Of a stretch of DNA of 31,205 nucleotides, positions 1-11,081 are shown piece after piece (the stretch's first letter is position 1; each line of letters opens with the position of its first letter). The notes under the pieces are model-generated. The model was not told the origin of the DNA. It did not search any database and was given only the letters and a program-made list of their open reading frames with translations. The stretch is from Klebsormidium nitens (lineage: Eukaryota; Streptophyta; Klebsormidiophyceae; Klebsormidiales; Klebsormidiaceae), in contig DF237761.1 of the NCBI GenBank assembly GCA_000708835.1, positions 1 through 31,205 of the forward strand, in the 5' to 3' direction. The translations under genes and the position numbers were made by a program.

Positions 1-284
1 CGGGTTTGGTTACAAAACTTGTTGACCCGGGTGTAGTATTGCCCACACAAGAAAACGGCAGTAGTGGACTGTGGAAGTGAAGGACGATCAGAAAGTGGGG
101 CGCTTCGGTTGGAAAGGAGGCGTTTGGCAGCAAGCACACGTTGGCAGGGGCAGGGGCAAATCCTGCCAGAAGCGGAGTGACAAAGTTGGTTGGAGCGTAT
201 CAGGAAAAACAGGAAAACGCTTGTAGCGGTTGCCATTCAACGGAAGTTGGGCAGTTAAGGGGGACCTTATCAGCCTGAGGCAGG
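1..284 (+). promoter_or_regulatory. Upstream region and probable 5' UTR of the NUG2-type gene
   Basis: No coding region is supported here. The stretch lies directly upstream of the first NUG2 exon and probably holds the core promoter and 5' untranslated leader. I see no clear TATA box. An in-frame-independent ATG at 230 opens a 61-codon frame that overlaps the real start in another frame, so it could act as an upstream ORF, but nothing else supports it. The window edge cuts the region, so its upstream limit is unknown. Confidence 0.4.
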
Positions 285-3200
285 ATGGCGAAGCAGAAGC
301 GCGAGAAGGCGCCTGCGACACCAGGAAAGACCAAGCATTCCCTGGACGCTTCCAAGAGAGATGGCAAGAAGCCGGACAAGAACCTTCGGACGGCCGCAAC
401 TGTTCGGCGTCTTAAAATGTACAAGACGCGTCCAATCAGGGACAAGAATGGGAAGTTGGTGTATGAGGAGTTGCAGTCGAAGGCCCTTCCGTCAACCAGG
501 ATACAGGGTGACAGGCGGTGGTTTGGTGAGCGGTTGACTTTCTGCTGTTCTGATCTGACGTTGTAAGACCATTACCATTTCAGCCCTGAGGTGGTTGATC
601 TTTTGAGTCACTCTGTTTTTCAGACAGAGTTTTAACGATGACAGTGGTGTTTACGCAATGATTGACAATCCAAAATTGTTATCCATTGATTCATCATCAC
701 CTGCGATTGTCTGGGTGGTATGCTATCTACTTCTTTGGAGTGTGTTCTGATTGTCGAAGTCTTTGATATGAGGAGTCTCTCCTTGTGTGTCTACTGCAGT
801 ATATTGCAAATGGCTGGGTCCATTTGCAATTCTCCTTTTGCCATCAAGGTTGAATCGTCAATCTGTGATGACCAAAACCCTTAAGCGACAAAAATTCATT
901 GCACACCACCAATAATGTACTGAAAATCGTCCATCAGTAGTTTCAGAGTGCCTCGCTGCAGCCAGTACGGAGCACATTGTTGCTTGTGAATCACTTTATC
1001 TTTGTGAAAAACAGAGTGGTCGGTGTGCCCAGCATTGTTTCACCAGATCAGTCGGAGTGAAGCTGCCTCGCATTGCATTGCGCAGGGAACACCCGCGTGA
1101 TTGGCCAGAAGGAGCTGGAGCAGTTCCGGGAGGAGATGACCACAAAAGCGGGGGACGCTTATACGGTGCTGCTGAAGGACCGGAAGCTGCCGATGGCGCT
1201 CCTGTCAGACAACCAAAAGGTGAGAATAGCCGCCTGGAAGGAGCGAGCAGCGCAAGAATTGCAGAGTTGGTTGTTGCCCCTCCTTAGGGGTGTGACCGAG
1301 GGGGCAGATTGTTGTATGCAAGGGTTCGTGCTTATAGCTTTTTTTTAGAGGCTCTCTTCTCTTCCCGCACTTTAAGCCGAGAACCAGATGATATGTTGGA
1401 GACCTGCCATGACGGAGATTAGTAAACGTCAGAGAGGCGCCTTTGAAAGTCAGGTCCAATTGTAACTTGAGTACCATGATTTATTTGTTCACTTTTATCG
1501 GTTATTCTGAGAGCTGCAGACTTATCCATATATAGGTCAGCTTCCTGTATAAGAATAAGTGCCGTTCTGAATCGAGTGTTCTTGGCTTGTTATTCAGGGT
1601 GAATTTTTGTGGCCTTTGTTTCAACTACGGAAGAGACGCTTGTTTCAACTTACGGAAGAGACCAGATTGCTATTGCCTTGCAAGCCTTTTTGAGGGCATC
1701 CTCTCCTCTTCTTCGATTCTTTAGTACTTAATTACAAAAGTCCTTTGCGCACACCCATGAAAAGATGTCAGACTTTAGATTAGCCCCTCATGGTCAACTT
1801 TTGGCTTTTCTTTCAGACCTCCCGCGTGAAGCTCCTGGGCACAGAGCCGTTCGGCGACGCCTTCGGGCCCAAGTCGACACGCAAGCGGCCCCGTCTCCAA
1901 GTCAGTGACTACGGTGCCATGGTAGACAAAGCGGCCGAGGTTGCAGACACGCACCTCGAGAAAGCGGAATTGGACTTTGCAGAGGCGCATCGGACAGGTG
2001 CCGACGAAGGGGTCAGGTCGGAGGTTAGGGATAACATGTTTCTCAAGGGGCAGAGCAAGCGCATTTGGGGGGAGCTGTTCAAGGTGCTGGACTCGTCGGA
2101 CGTGGTTATCCAGGTGAGGTTAAGCAGTGGCTTCGTAACTTATGCAGGCGATGCTTTGGAGTAGGCTCTTTGTGACGCCTCTAAGTGCAGTTGTCTTATT
2201 ATACAAACGAATAAACAACGCTGGTTGAGACCAAGCACCTGTGATTGCCATCTTGCTGACTCTGATATTTGCTCTTCTTCATCCGTTAGGGAGATAACAG
2301 AAACACTAAGGATATTGTGCCAGGTGTGGAGGGCCACACACTCTCTTGGCCATGTCATTGGCATTGTCGTTCATGTGGGGGACCCTTTGTCAGATCTATT
2401 GGAGTAGCATCTGACTTCACAGACTTGACCCCTGGATCAAGTCCTGGATCATGTCAACGAGTCAATTGACGCAATGACCAAGTTGACTTGTGCTGTTGAT
2501 GGCTCGAGGCAGAAGCACCCAAGAGGAACGTGTTGCGGAAACGTGCTCGATAGGACGTAAGAATAGGAAGTCGACAAATTCGGGATCAACTAACTAGATC
2601 GGGGTTACCAGGTGATTGACGCGCGTGATCCGATGGGCACCCGGTGCAAGTTCCTGGAGCACCACCTGAAGAAGAACGCGACGCACAAGCACCTGCTGCT
2701 GCTGCTCAACAAGTGCGACCTCGTCCCTGCGTGGGTCACCAAGGGCTGGCTGCGTGTCCTCTCGCGCGAGTACCCCACGCTCGCGTTCCACGCTAGTGTC
2801 ACCAACCCCTTCGGAAAGGTGGGTGCGTTATTATTTGGGTATGGTTGGCTGTGGTGATGTGTGGAAAAAAGCTGCTTTTCTGGTTTTTTTATTCGAGACG
2901 GGCGTCTTTGTGCTGAGTAGCACAAGAAAGTCACAGAACGACACGTTGGCCGAGCTGGATACTGAAGACGCCTTTTTTCCTTTGCATGGTTCTAGCATAT
3001 CGTGGTCTCCCGGCGACCTTCATCTTCCTTCTTTGGTTGATCATCGCTTCTGGCACCCGCTACTCTTTAGGAATGCGTTCTCCAGAGGATCAAACGTTCT
3101 TTGTGTTGTTTGCCGGACACTCGCTTCTGACTCCACGTTGCCTTTTCCACGACTCGTATTGGCTCTGTGGACCACTTTGTTTGGATCTGAACTGCTAGTT

Positions 3201-6200
3201 TCGCCTCCCGATTGAGGTCGAGCTCTTCTTGTGTAGTCTTGTCTTTACCCCTCCCTTGCGCTCATGCTCTGTCCCATCGCAGTGCTTCCTGTCTTTCGCT
3301 CCATCAATGGCTAACCGTCCTTGCATCCACCGCTGAATGCAAAACACCCTACTCACCTGCCGCTGACCCTCTGCTTCGAGCTTCCAACTACCAAGACGGA
3401 TGGATTGTTCTTCTTGTCCAGTTCCCTGCTCACCCCGTCGCTCTGTCTCTATCTTTGCAGGGCTCCCTGCTGTCGCTGCTGCGCCAGCTGGCGCGTCTTA
3501 AGAGCGACCGCCAGGCTATCTCGGTGGGCTTCGTGGGCTACCCGAACGTCGGCAAGTCGTCCGTCATCAACACGCTGCGAACCAAGAAGGTGCGCTTTTT
3601 ATCACGCTGAGGTTGCAGTTCGATTCTATGTACGAATTAAGAGGTGAACACTTCTGGATTGGGACTGTGGATGATCTCATGAAGGATTCAAAAATGGGAG
3701 GTGCGCAACGTAATTGTCGGGGCCTCTAAAATCGCAAGGCCGTTCGATCAAAATACGGATCGGACGCTTCAGAATGCACAAAAGGTCTAAAACTGGTCTA
3801 CGCCAGCGAGCATGCACGCAATGTGGCCGGCCACATTTTCAGTCCGTTCGATGAATATAACATCGACGATGCTGAAATACTCTTAATCTGGCCGATGCAT
3901 CGAAGCCTTCAATAACGATCGGACGGCTGTGCGATTTTAGAGTCCCTCTTTTGCCTGAGCGACATCTACGCGGCGCTCCTACTGAAAAGGTAAACCCTCA
4001 CTGATTCGACGAAGACGTCTTGATGGAGGGGTTTTGAGAACTTCAGGATCTGGGGTCGTTGTGGAAGAGATTCAAGCGCACCTGTCTTAGATTCACTTGG
4101 CTCCTGAGCTTGTTAGGTTCACGAGTTGCACGAATCTAAGCAAGATCCCCAGTGAATGGGTCGCCGGAGGCATTGGTTGAAACGGCAGAATTTGGTGATT
4201 GTTTGGAACGGTTTTTTGTATGTAGATTCGCCGGAGTTGGGGTTGGCTTCTTTTGTACGTATTCCCTTACATCCCTGCCCGTCGGTAGTTCCTTCTTTCA
4301 AACATCTGGAAGCTCAACTCTGATTTTGAGCCATATCCTCATGAGCCTCATCCCTACATACACACGGTCGTCTTGACTCCGCTCGTAAACCAGCAGATGT
4401 GCGGTCGAAGCACACTGCATGGTGCGGCAATTCGGTCAAGCATTGCAGGGGATGCGCATTCCGACACTCCTGTGTAAGCGACGCATTTGATAAACTCATC
4501 CCCCTTTTGATGGACGTACATTTACTGCTTGCGATCTTGTCCGCTTAGCGTCCAATTCGAAGTTTAACCGTACTCGACTTCAGCCCAACCCGAGTTTAAT
4601 CACCCGAGCCTACCTTAACCTACCCCAGATCTAACCTAACCCGGTTTTTTGTGTCCAGGTGTGCAAGGTGGCGCCCATTCCCGGGGAGACCAAGGTGTGG
4701 CAGTACATCACGCTGATGAAGCGCATCAACCTGATTGACTGCCCAGGGATTGTGTACCAATCCAACGACACCGACACCGACATCGTCCTGAAGGGAGTGG
4801 TAAGTTGCGCTTCTTCGGCGCTCGGCTTGGGTTTGTTGCGGCTTCGTTCCGGTCTCGTCGATCCGTTTGCTTTACTTCTCATTGCCCTGCCCAAATTTGA
4901 CTCACGAGTCTTCCTGTCAGTCTTGCCAGTACTTTACAGATTTTCGGGAGTCTGCCAAACTTGCTCTACTACTGGAAGAGTGCCGTCTGTCAATCGCATC
5001 CGCATCACTCAATTCGACACGGGAAACATCTGCTTTTCTGTTCCTCGATGGTGTTACGTGTCAAAATAATCCCACTTTTTGGGGGAGTGATTGTTGCGGA
5101 TGGCGTCAGGCTGAGCACGTCACGCAGGCACCCGTTGACCTCCTCAAAAGACATTGATTGAGTCATGTGTTCAGGCGTCTGGACACTGCATCTCTAGACC
5201 CTCAGGTCCATGCGGTGTCAGGCGAGACCAATACGCACACGCTCTTTCAACTCCTATAAGACATGGATCCATTTCCCATAACCTAGAATCGTCAAATTCA
5301 CTATGTCTAAACCCAGATCCTTCAAACCCTCAGGTCCGCGTGGGCAACTTGTCGGAGCCGGCAGAGCATGTGGCCGAGGTTCTCCGGCGGATCAAGCCCG
5401 AGTACTTGCGCCGGGCGTATCACATCGCGGACTGGGTCGACGATCTCGACTTCCTAACCCAGCTGGCAAAGCAAACCGGGAAGCTCGGAAAGGGGGGGGA
5501 GCCGGACGTGCAAACCGCGGCCAAGATGGTTCTCTTCGACTGGCAGCGCGGGAAGATTCCCTTCTTTACCCCCCCACCGAAGGACGAGGAGTTTCTGGCG
5601 CGCGCGGGGGTGGAGGCGGAGGGGGGAAACGGCCCCCCCGGAGAGGAGGCCCCGTTGGTGGTGCGGCAGAGTCTGCAGAAGGTGCCGGTGCAGGCGGAGA
5701 TGTTCGACGAGGACGATAACAGGGCCCAGGATGGAGCGGAGGAGGACGAGGGCGAGCAAGAGGAGGAAGAAGGTACGGCGAAGGTTCGACTTTGGAGTCA
5801 GTCGTCAGGTGTTGGAAGTTGGAACAAGGAAGGCCGAGTGCTTTCTTGTAGAGTTGTTGCAGTGGATTAGAGAGGGGTGTATTCTGGGGTGCGGTCTCTT
5901 GCCGGAAGCTTTGGGTCTGTCTGTTTCTTACCCTACTCGCCCTGTCTTTGCACAAAATTTTTGCACCGGCCTTTGCACCGGCTTGGTATAGTTACTGATG
6001 TTCAAGCGGCAGAGGCGACGCTTTGAGTTGGCTGGGCAAAGCTGCTCCTTAATGCTGCGGAGTGTGCATGAAAGTCCAAAAGCACGTCGTACGCTAGATT
6101 TGGAGAAATAGTGATTGCTCTGACTGGTCCCATTGACAGCAAGTCTCCTCTGTTTGATGCCTCGTATGATGGTTCGGATGTCTTTTGGATGAAGTCAATG

Positions 6201-6802
6201 GGATGGGAACTCTGACGGGGGTACTTCTTGGCTCCTCAGACTGCCTTGTATATTCGCGGGGTTCCCTGGTAGAGCTGCTTGTTAGCTGTCTGACTAACGC
6301 CTTCGCCTGCGTTTCTGCAGAAGACGATGAGAGCGTCGAGGCTGATGGGGAGGACGAGGAGGGGAGCGACGAGGAGGGTCAGGCCGAGGGTTACGACGAG
6401 GGGTTAGAAGGGGGTTACGAAGAAGCTCTAGAAGCTGACAGTGGCGGGGATGAAGGCATAGCGGGTGTGGCGGAGCCAAGCACGTCGGGGCGGTCTGCCG
6501 AGAGCACCAGGGTTAAGGAGAAGGGCGCTTCGAAGAAGGGAAAGAGGAAACGGGTCAGCGAGGGGGTTAGCGATGACGAGGAGCTGACCTGGGAGGAAGT
6601 GCTGGCCAGCGTGCAAGCGCAGGTGGGGTTGGTGCCGGGTCAAGATGACGTCACTACAAAGTCAAACGGGGAGGACGAAGAAGATACGGTGGTGAAGGGT
6701 AAGGGGAAAAGGGAGGAGCCTTACTCGGCCAAGGGAAAAGGGGAGGTCCGACGGGTAGGGCGGACTTCGAAAAAGCTGAAAAAGTCGAAAAGAAACGAAT
6801 GA
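285..6802 (+). CDS. NUG2: Nuclear/nucleolar GTP-binding protein 2 (NUG2/NOG2 family), 8 exons, 689 aa
   Basis: Assembly GTPase of the pre-60S ribosomal particle, acting in nucleolus and nucleoplasm before export. Exons: 285-525, 1086-1219, 1817-2113, 2612-2818, 3461-3589, 4659-4799, 5334-5772 and 6321-6802. All introns are GT-AG and the joined frame has no stop before 6800. Exons 1-3 carry the NGP1 N-terminal region, including [15 protein letters not shown] and DRRWFGNTRV. The GTPase motifs run in circularly permuted order, as is normal for the family: NKCD (G4, exon 4), GYPNVGKSS (G1, exon 5), PGETK (G2) and DCPG (G3) (exon 6). Exon 7 holds the conserved GGEPD and [10 protein letters not shown] segments. 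Exon 8 is a low-complexity acidic tail ending in a basic [10 protein letters not shown]. The start ATG at 285 (AGGATGG context) matches the conserved MAK-type N-terminus. Homology is recognised by eye from land-plant NUG2; the acidic tail length is lineage-specific. Confidence 0.95.
1617..1664 (+). repeat. Two-copy tandem repeat (24/25 bp) in NUG2 intron 2
   Basis: Two adjacent units beginning TGTTTCAACT(T)ACGGAAGAGA lie at 1617-1640 and 1641-1664. They differ by one inserted T and the last bases. They sit in the 597-bp intron 2 and have no visible coding role. A recent short tandem duplication is the simplest reading. Confidence 0.8.
3720..3946. mobile_element. MITE-like element with imperfect terminal inverted repeats, in NUG2 intron 5
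   Basis: The left end (3720-3748) and the reverse complement of the right end (3917-3946) match over about 29 bp with a few mismatches. The shared core is CTCTAAAATCGCA followed by GCCGTYCGATC. The element is about 227 bp, has no ORF, and has an 18-bp perfect palindrome (AATGTGGCCGGCCACATT, 3820-3837) near its centre. No clear target-site duplication is visible. These traits fit a non-autonomous DNA transposon inserted in the sense-gene intron, where splicing would remove it. The superfamily cannot be assigned from this copy alone. Confidence 0.65.
5198..5209 (+). repeat. Copy of the NUG2 intron 6 acceptor and exon 7 head
   Basis: The 12-base string ACCCTCAGGTCC at the genuine intron 6/exon 7 junction (5326-5337; exon starts at 5334) occurs identically 128 bp upstream inside the same intron. 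The copy carries a usable-looking CAG acceptor. This is a short match, so chance is possible, but it parallels the much stronger junction copies in the eIF3L gene. Confidence 0.5.
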
Positions 6803-7564
6803 AACGAAGATCTTTGAAACGACTTCGAACCTTTCTTATTTGAAAGTGGGGCTGGCAATCTTGGAAACTTGTTCGACAGCTGGATGTTCGACTTTCAAAG
6901 GCTGTAGCCACATGGGCCTTAAAGTTCAAAGCAAACACGACCATCGACAGTTGGATCCTGAATGTCGTTAACGTTATCATGGCTCGATATTGCGTCAATC
7001 TGCATTGAACACCGTGTTGGATCAGTATAGCTTGCAGAGGATGATTAGAGCTAGCATGCTTTGTTGCATATGTACCGCGGGGTTGGCTTTGCATGCAAAA
7101 ACTTGTGTGACGCTAGCCACATTATAATCGTGGTCCATGTATGTGCACTTTATGAAATGTCGGCATGGCAATGTTGTGGCCAGATCATGATGATTCAGCT
7201 ATCGTCAGTGCAACACTGTTGTGCCACTAAACATTTAAGCCGGAGCTTGACAGGTGCATTGATCGATCATTCAGCAATGTGAGTGCTGGCAAGGTACAAC
7301 AATCCTTTTACTACTTATCTAAGACCAAGAGTCTGAAAACTCGAATCAATGATTGTTCTCCTATAAAAGTATCCCTGCAAGATCCACCTGGCCCCGCTGT
7401 TTAGCTAAGAGCGTGTCTCATGGCCAACTACGCGTAAGGACTCTTTGTCTGAACGTATCAAACCCAGGGGAGGACTGGCTTTCATACAAGAGCTTTTTGA
7501 AACAAAAACATGCAAATTCACAGCAAAACATGCAATCGATCAAGCACTGGCTTGAATGCAGCAA
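6803..7564. other. Convergent intergenic region: 3' side of NUG2 and of the NTPase pseudogene
   Basis: This 762-bp stretch follows the NUG2 stop codon and precedes the 3' end of the minus-strand pseudogene, so it probably holds the NUG2 3' UTR and polyadenylation site. No recognised protein or RNA gene was found; open frames are short and without family resemblance. It contains one copy of a dispersed 36-bp repeat at 6883-6918 (see separate entry). Confidence 0.5.
6883..6918 (+). repeat. Dispersed repeat, copy 1 (GTAGCCACATGGGCC core)
   Basis: A 36-base segment matches 16027-16062 at 31 of 36 positions, in the same orientation, with an identical 15-base core GTAGCCACATGGGCC. Both copies lie in intergenic DNA about 9 kb apart. 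It may be part of an interspersed repeat family; no ends or coding capacity are visible. Confidence 0.6.
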
Positions 7565-9474
7565 TCATGCAATTTGAAAGTGCACGATCTCTCCATAAAC
7601 TCGCTCTCTATATCTTGTGTCAAAATTTCCGACTGTTTGAAGGCACATGTGCATTGATGAGGATCGGACCACATGTTTCTCGTACCTAAAGAACATGTAT
7701 AAAAGGGGACGTCGATCGTACACCAAATCGTCCCGCCAGCGCTGCGAGGTTGCCTCTGTCAGATGCTTGGGATTGAAGAGCTCAATCACAGCATCGACAA
7801 AGTGGTCGAGTCCCTAATCGGGTACATCACCCGCAGCCCCTAGGCGCCCCGAGTATATGGTCCGAGCGAGGTACTGGTAATGAAGCTTCGATGGCAAGCT
7901 GTACGACGTTGTCGTCCCGATGAGTTGGCCCATCCGGACCAGCTCATTGGCAGCATCTTCTTCATCATTTGTCAATTGTTCTCTTGACACCTGCAAGTTG
8001 ATGTCTTCCACAAGCTTCCTAGCTAGGGATCTTGCAGCTTCACGGTTTGGTGAATAGTTCCTTTGAAGTAGAGTTTTCCTCATGCTTTCCAAGCTCCCGA
8101 GAGAGTCTAGAGTGTTGAAAAATTCAGGCGACAAGAGAAAGCCCGTGACCGCAGCCCGCCACTCCGGCTCCGTCTTCCGCCCCGTCCACAGGCCCATCAA
8201 TGAGATGCGTTCAAGAACTCGGGAAAGCGTGCCTGGCTGCCGCTCCGTCGTGCGCATGATCCACTTCTGAATGTTGGTCGTGTTGTAGCCCTGCCGACTG
8301 TTTGCGCGCAGCCATCCATCCCACAACTCATCCGCCTCGTGCGTGGTGTATTGGAGGCTGGGGAGCTCGGAAGTGGGGTTCGGCCACAGACTTATAGTGT
8401 TGGCATCGCTCCAACTCCCAGGTGTCTCTACAGACCTCCCCCCGATGAGCACCTGGTTACTACCCCATGACGAAACCAGGATCACTTTTGTGCACATCTC
8501 CCTCTTGCCAGACTGGGCGGATTTGATGTAGCTGAACAGGGGTAAGGGCTGATCGAACGCTGCCTCACCATCGTCAACTAGAAGAAGTGTCCTCCTTCCT
8601 ACCGCCTCTGTCTCGTTATAAGCCTCCCACAGCTCCCCAAAATCCACCTCTTTGTTCCCCGCCCGCCAGACCTCGTCAAAAGTTATCCGGCGCCCGTCTA
8701 CAGTTTTCCCCACGTTTCCAAGACTCACGTAGTAGACTCGGTCAAAATCGGGGGAGAGCCCTTGGCCGACATGGTCTGCGAGCAGCTGCAGCATGGAAGT
8801 CTTCCCGGACTCGGGCGGTGCTCGAATCAGGAGGGCACCTGCCACCACCAGCCTGGGACGCAAGGATGCGGACACACGTGATGGTTCTCTGAGTGTAGAT
8901 TCCCAGTGCCTTCTTCAGGTTGACGCCGTCCATTGCGGCACCGATAGAGAAAACTGGGCTAGGGGGGGCTGGACGACAGACCTTGGCTGGCGCTTCTCTT
9001 GAACGTGTACATGCCGGGGGGCAGGACAGCAGTAATACTAGGCGCAGCGTAACCAGTCCCGCTTTCAGGACTCCACGACCATACTCCTCCTTCAACAGCT
9101 CGATGACTTCCTGACGAGTCACTGAGACCATCAGAGGAGCGGAAGAGTGTGGCGGCCTGATCAGGCTCAATGTTCACCAGAATGTCCGCCTGCTGAGGAG
9201 CCTCCTGCGTCGGATTAGCCACCTCTGGTTCCAAGTCGGACGAGCTATGCGGATCGGGCGCCGCCGCCGCCGCCGCTGCCCTGGTGTGTCTGTCGGCCAG
9301 TGCGCTCCCCGGAGTGGATTCTTGAGTTCTCCAGATGCGGCTCTGCGTCAGCTTGAGATACTGCGGTGCAGCGACGGTGACGGGGATGTCATTCTTGAAA
9401 TCCCAATGGAAGGTTTGCGAAGCGGAAGCACTCAGGCCCACGGGGACCCTCACAACCCTGCCAGCAGCAGCCAT
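7565..9474 (-). pseudogene. Degraded P-loop NTPase gene resembling Crinkler (CR)-type NTPase proteins
   Basis: The longest intact segment (8875 down to 7814, 353 codons with no ATG at its head) carries a Walker A-like APPESGKTS (plus-strand about 8795-8825) and a Walker B-like LLLVDD (about 8560-8590). This fits the NTPase module of CR/Crinkler-type proteins; the assignment is by eye and moderate. Three disablements are visible. An in-frame TAG at 7816-7814 is followed in the same frame by protein-like sequence down to 7565, including IELFNPKHLTEATSQRW. The frame changes near 8876, where the reading frame with LKKALGIYTQR stops matching the NTPase frame. Upstream, coding character alternates between two frames across about 9130-8960. 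The likely original start is ATG 9474, followed by an N-terminal segment with TFHWDFKNDIPV. No GT-AG introns of fitting length explain these shifts. The C-terminal nuclease-like region usual in such proteins is absent or unrecognisable. Sequencing error or unusual splicing remains possible. Confidence 0.6.
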
Positions 9475-11081
9475 GCTTTGAGTCCGTCTGCGGAAAGCAA
9501 AAAGGTGAAGTTGAACTTGAACAAAAGTAGGGCGGCAATAATACTGAACTTCTCGGCACACGTTGTCCATAGAATCGGTCCATATTCTACATAAATGCGC
9601 GTTTATCGTCGAAACGCCGGATTGGATGCCGCGCGGGCGGGCTATTTTGCATTTTCAATAGCGACGTACAGAATTTAGTGACGGATCGTACCTCACGTCA
9701 ATTCTGTCAAACAGAATCTACGGCCATTTTCAGACGCCGTCGAAATTTCCTCCCCGGGGAACTTCATCAGAGCGACTGTCTCGGTGTGTTCTACACTCAG
9801 AAAGTCGCTGCATTTCAAGACCCGGGGGAAGAAGACAGAAGTAGATTTGATATCTTGGAATTTTTCAGTTACGTACTCGGGTTTACTAACGATCGGTGTA
9901 CCGGTGATCGCTGTTGACCTAGTCGTCAATCCCGGTTGATTCTATCACGCTAGCCGGTCATGCAAAATCCTACAACAAAGACTCCGGCGGTGGTAGTTAG
10001 CCTCGGTACTTCGTTCCACGCTTCTGGCAACCTTGGTGCCCGGCGATCTGTAGGCGAAGTTCAGTATCACCTCGTAGATTAGTTGCTACCTGAACAAATG
10101 ACTGCATACCGCTACCTATTCAGCTGCAGTACATCCGGAACGTCCGTCCATACCTACTAACTCCGTACTAACTCGGAAATCTGGACTCGAAAGTTGCCTG
10201 AGGCTAAACCGGAACTTAGCGATCAGCTAGCTGGCTGCTGAAGGCTAGCTGGCAATGATGATGGGCGGCCGCGGCCGCGGGCCCGGTTTAAGTCCGACAT
10301 CATCGCGTGCATACATGGCGCGATATGACGTCATGGCAATGATGACGCCCGCGCATATCATCTGTCTAGTAACTACACAATCAGGTCGTCGAAAACCCGA
10401 AACTGTGATTCGTGAAACAACAAAAACAAGGAAGGGCTTTGCCCTGCGGCTTGCACCCGGGGATGAGCCGGGCGGGTAGGTTAGCACTAACCCTCCCGAC
10501 TGCGGACTGATGCAACTGATCGGTACGACTAGTACGGAGCCGTTAGGTAGGTACCAAGACTCAGTCCTGGAGACCAAAGTTTCAACTTCGTTCCGAAAGT
10601 CGATTTGCCAAGCTCCCAGGCCGACTGTTCCCAGTTCATCCGGGGAACCCTGGCTGCTCGATCACCAGACTCGAAATAATCCACGACTTGTTGGGCATTC
10701 TGCTGAAGCCCCTCGGTTGAGTCGGCCGGGTCGCAACTTTGTCAGTTGCTGTTTGCCTGCTGCTCGTGTCGAACACTACGATCTATGACGGTACGTACCG
10801 TACCTCCTCAGAACATACGGTACCTGGCTAGAACTTACAGTCCACCGAATGTCTAGCATGGAGGAAACACTCCAAATTCCAGTCTGAGTACGTGCAGGCA
10901 GCAGCACAGGTGCCTGCATCATCATGAGCGCAGCGTAAGTATCTAGACTCAGCTTACTACCTAGCTACCTTACAGTTTTAGCGTCATACGGTAGCTTCAT
11001 TTTGCTTTTGCTTGAGCAAAGAGTCTCTAGACGATTGAGCAGCTTACTTTGCACCAGGGTAGCTGTGTCAGCGAGAGTATC
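9475..11081. other. Intergenic region upstream of both the NTPase pseudogene and the F-box gene
   Basis: No gene is recognised in these 1.6 kb. The two flanking genes diverge, so both promoters should lie here. Visible structures are a GC-rich palindromic block at about 10264-10280 (GCGGCCGCGGCCGC), an imperfect hairpin at about 10478-10500, and a 14-bp perfect palindrome ACGGTACGTACCGT at 10788-10801. TGGCAATGATGA occurs twice (about 10251 and 10333). None can be assigned a function. Confidence 0.45.

Noticed and set aside
3590-4658. Possible extra NUG2 exon in the long intron 5
   Set aside because: Joining exon 5 to exon 6 directly restores the invariant order TLRTKK to [12 protein letters not shown], leaving no room for an added exon.
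5303-5719. 138-codon Gly/Arg-rich plus-strand frame
   Set aside because: Overlaps NUG2 exon 7 in another frame; exon 7 carries the conserved GGEPD and [10 protein letters not shown] segments.
10437-10510. Possible tRNA or structured RNA (hairpin near GGTTAGCACTAACC)
   Set aside because: No cloverleaf arms or TPsiC-box consensus could be fitted; it is only an imperfect hairpin.
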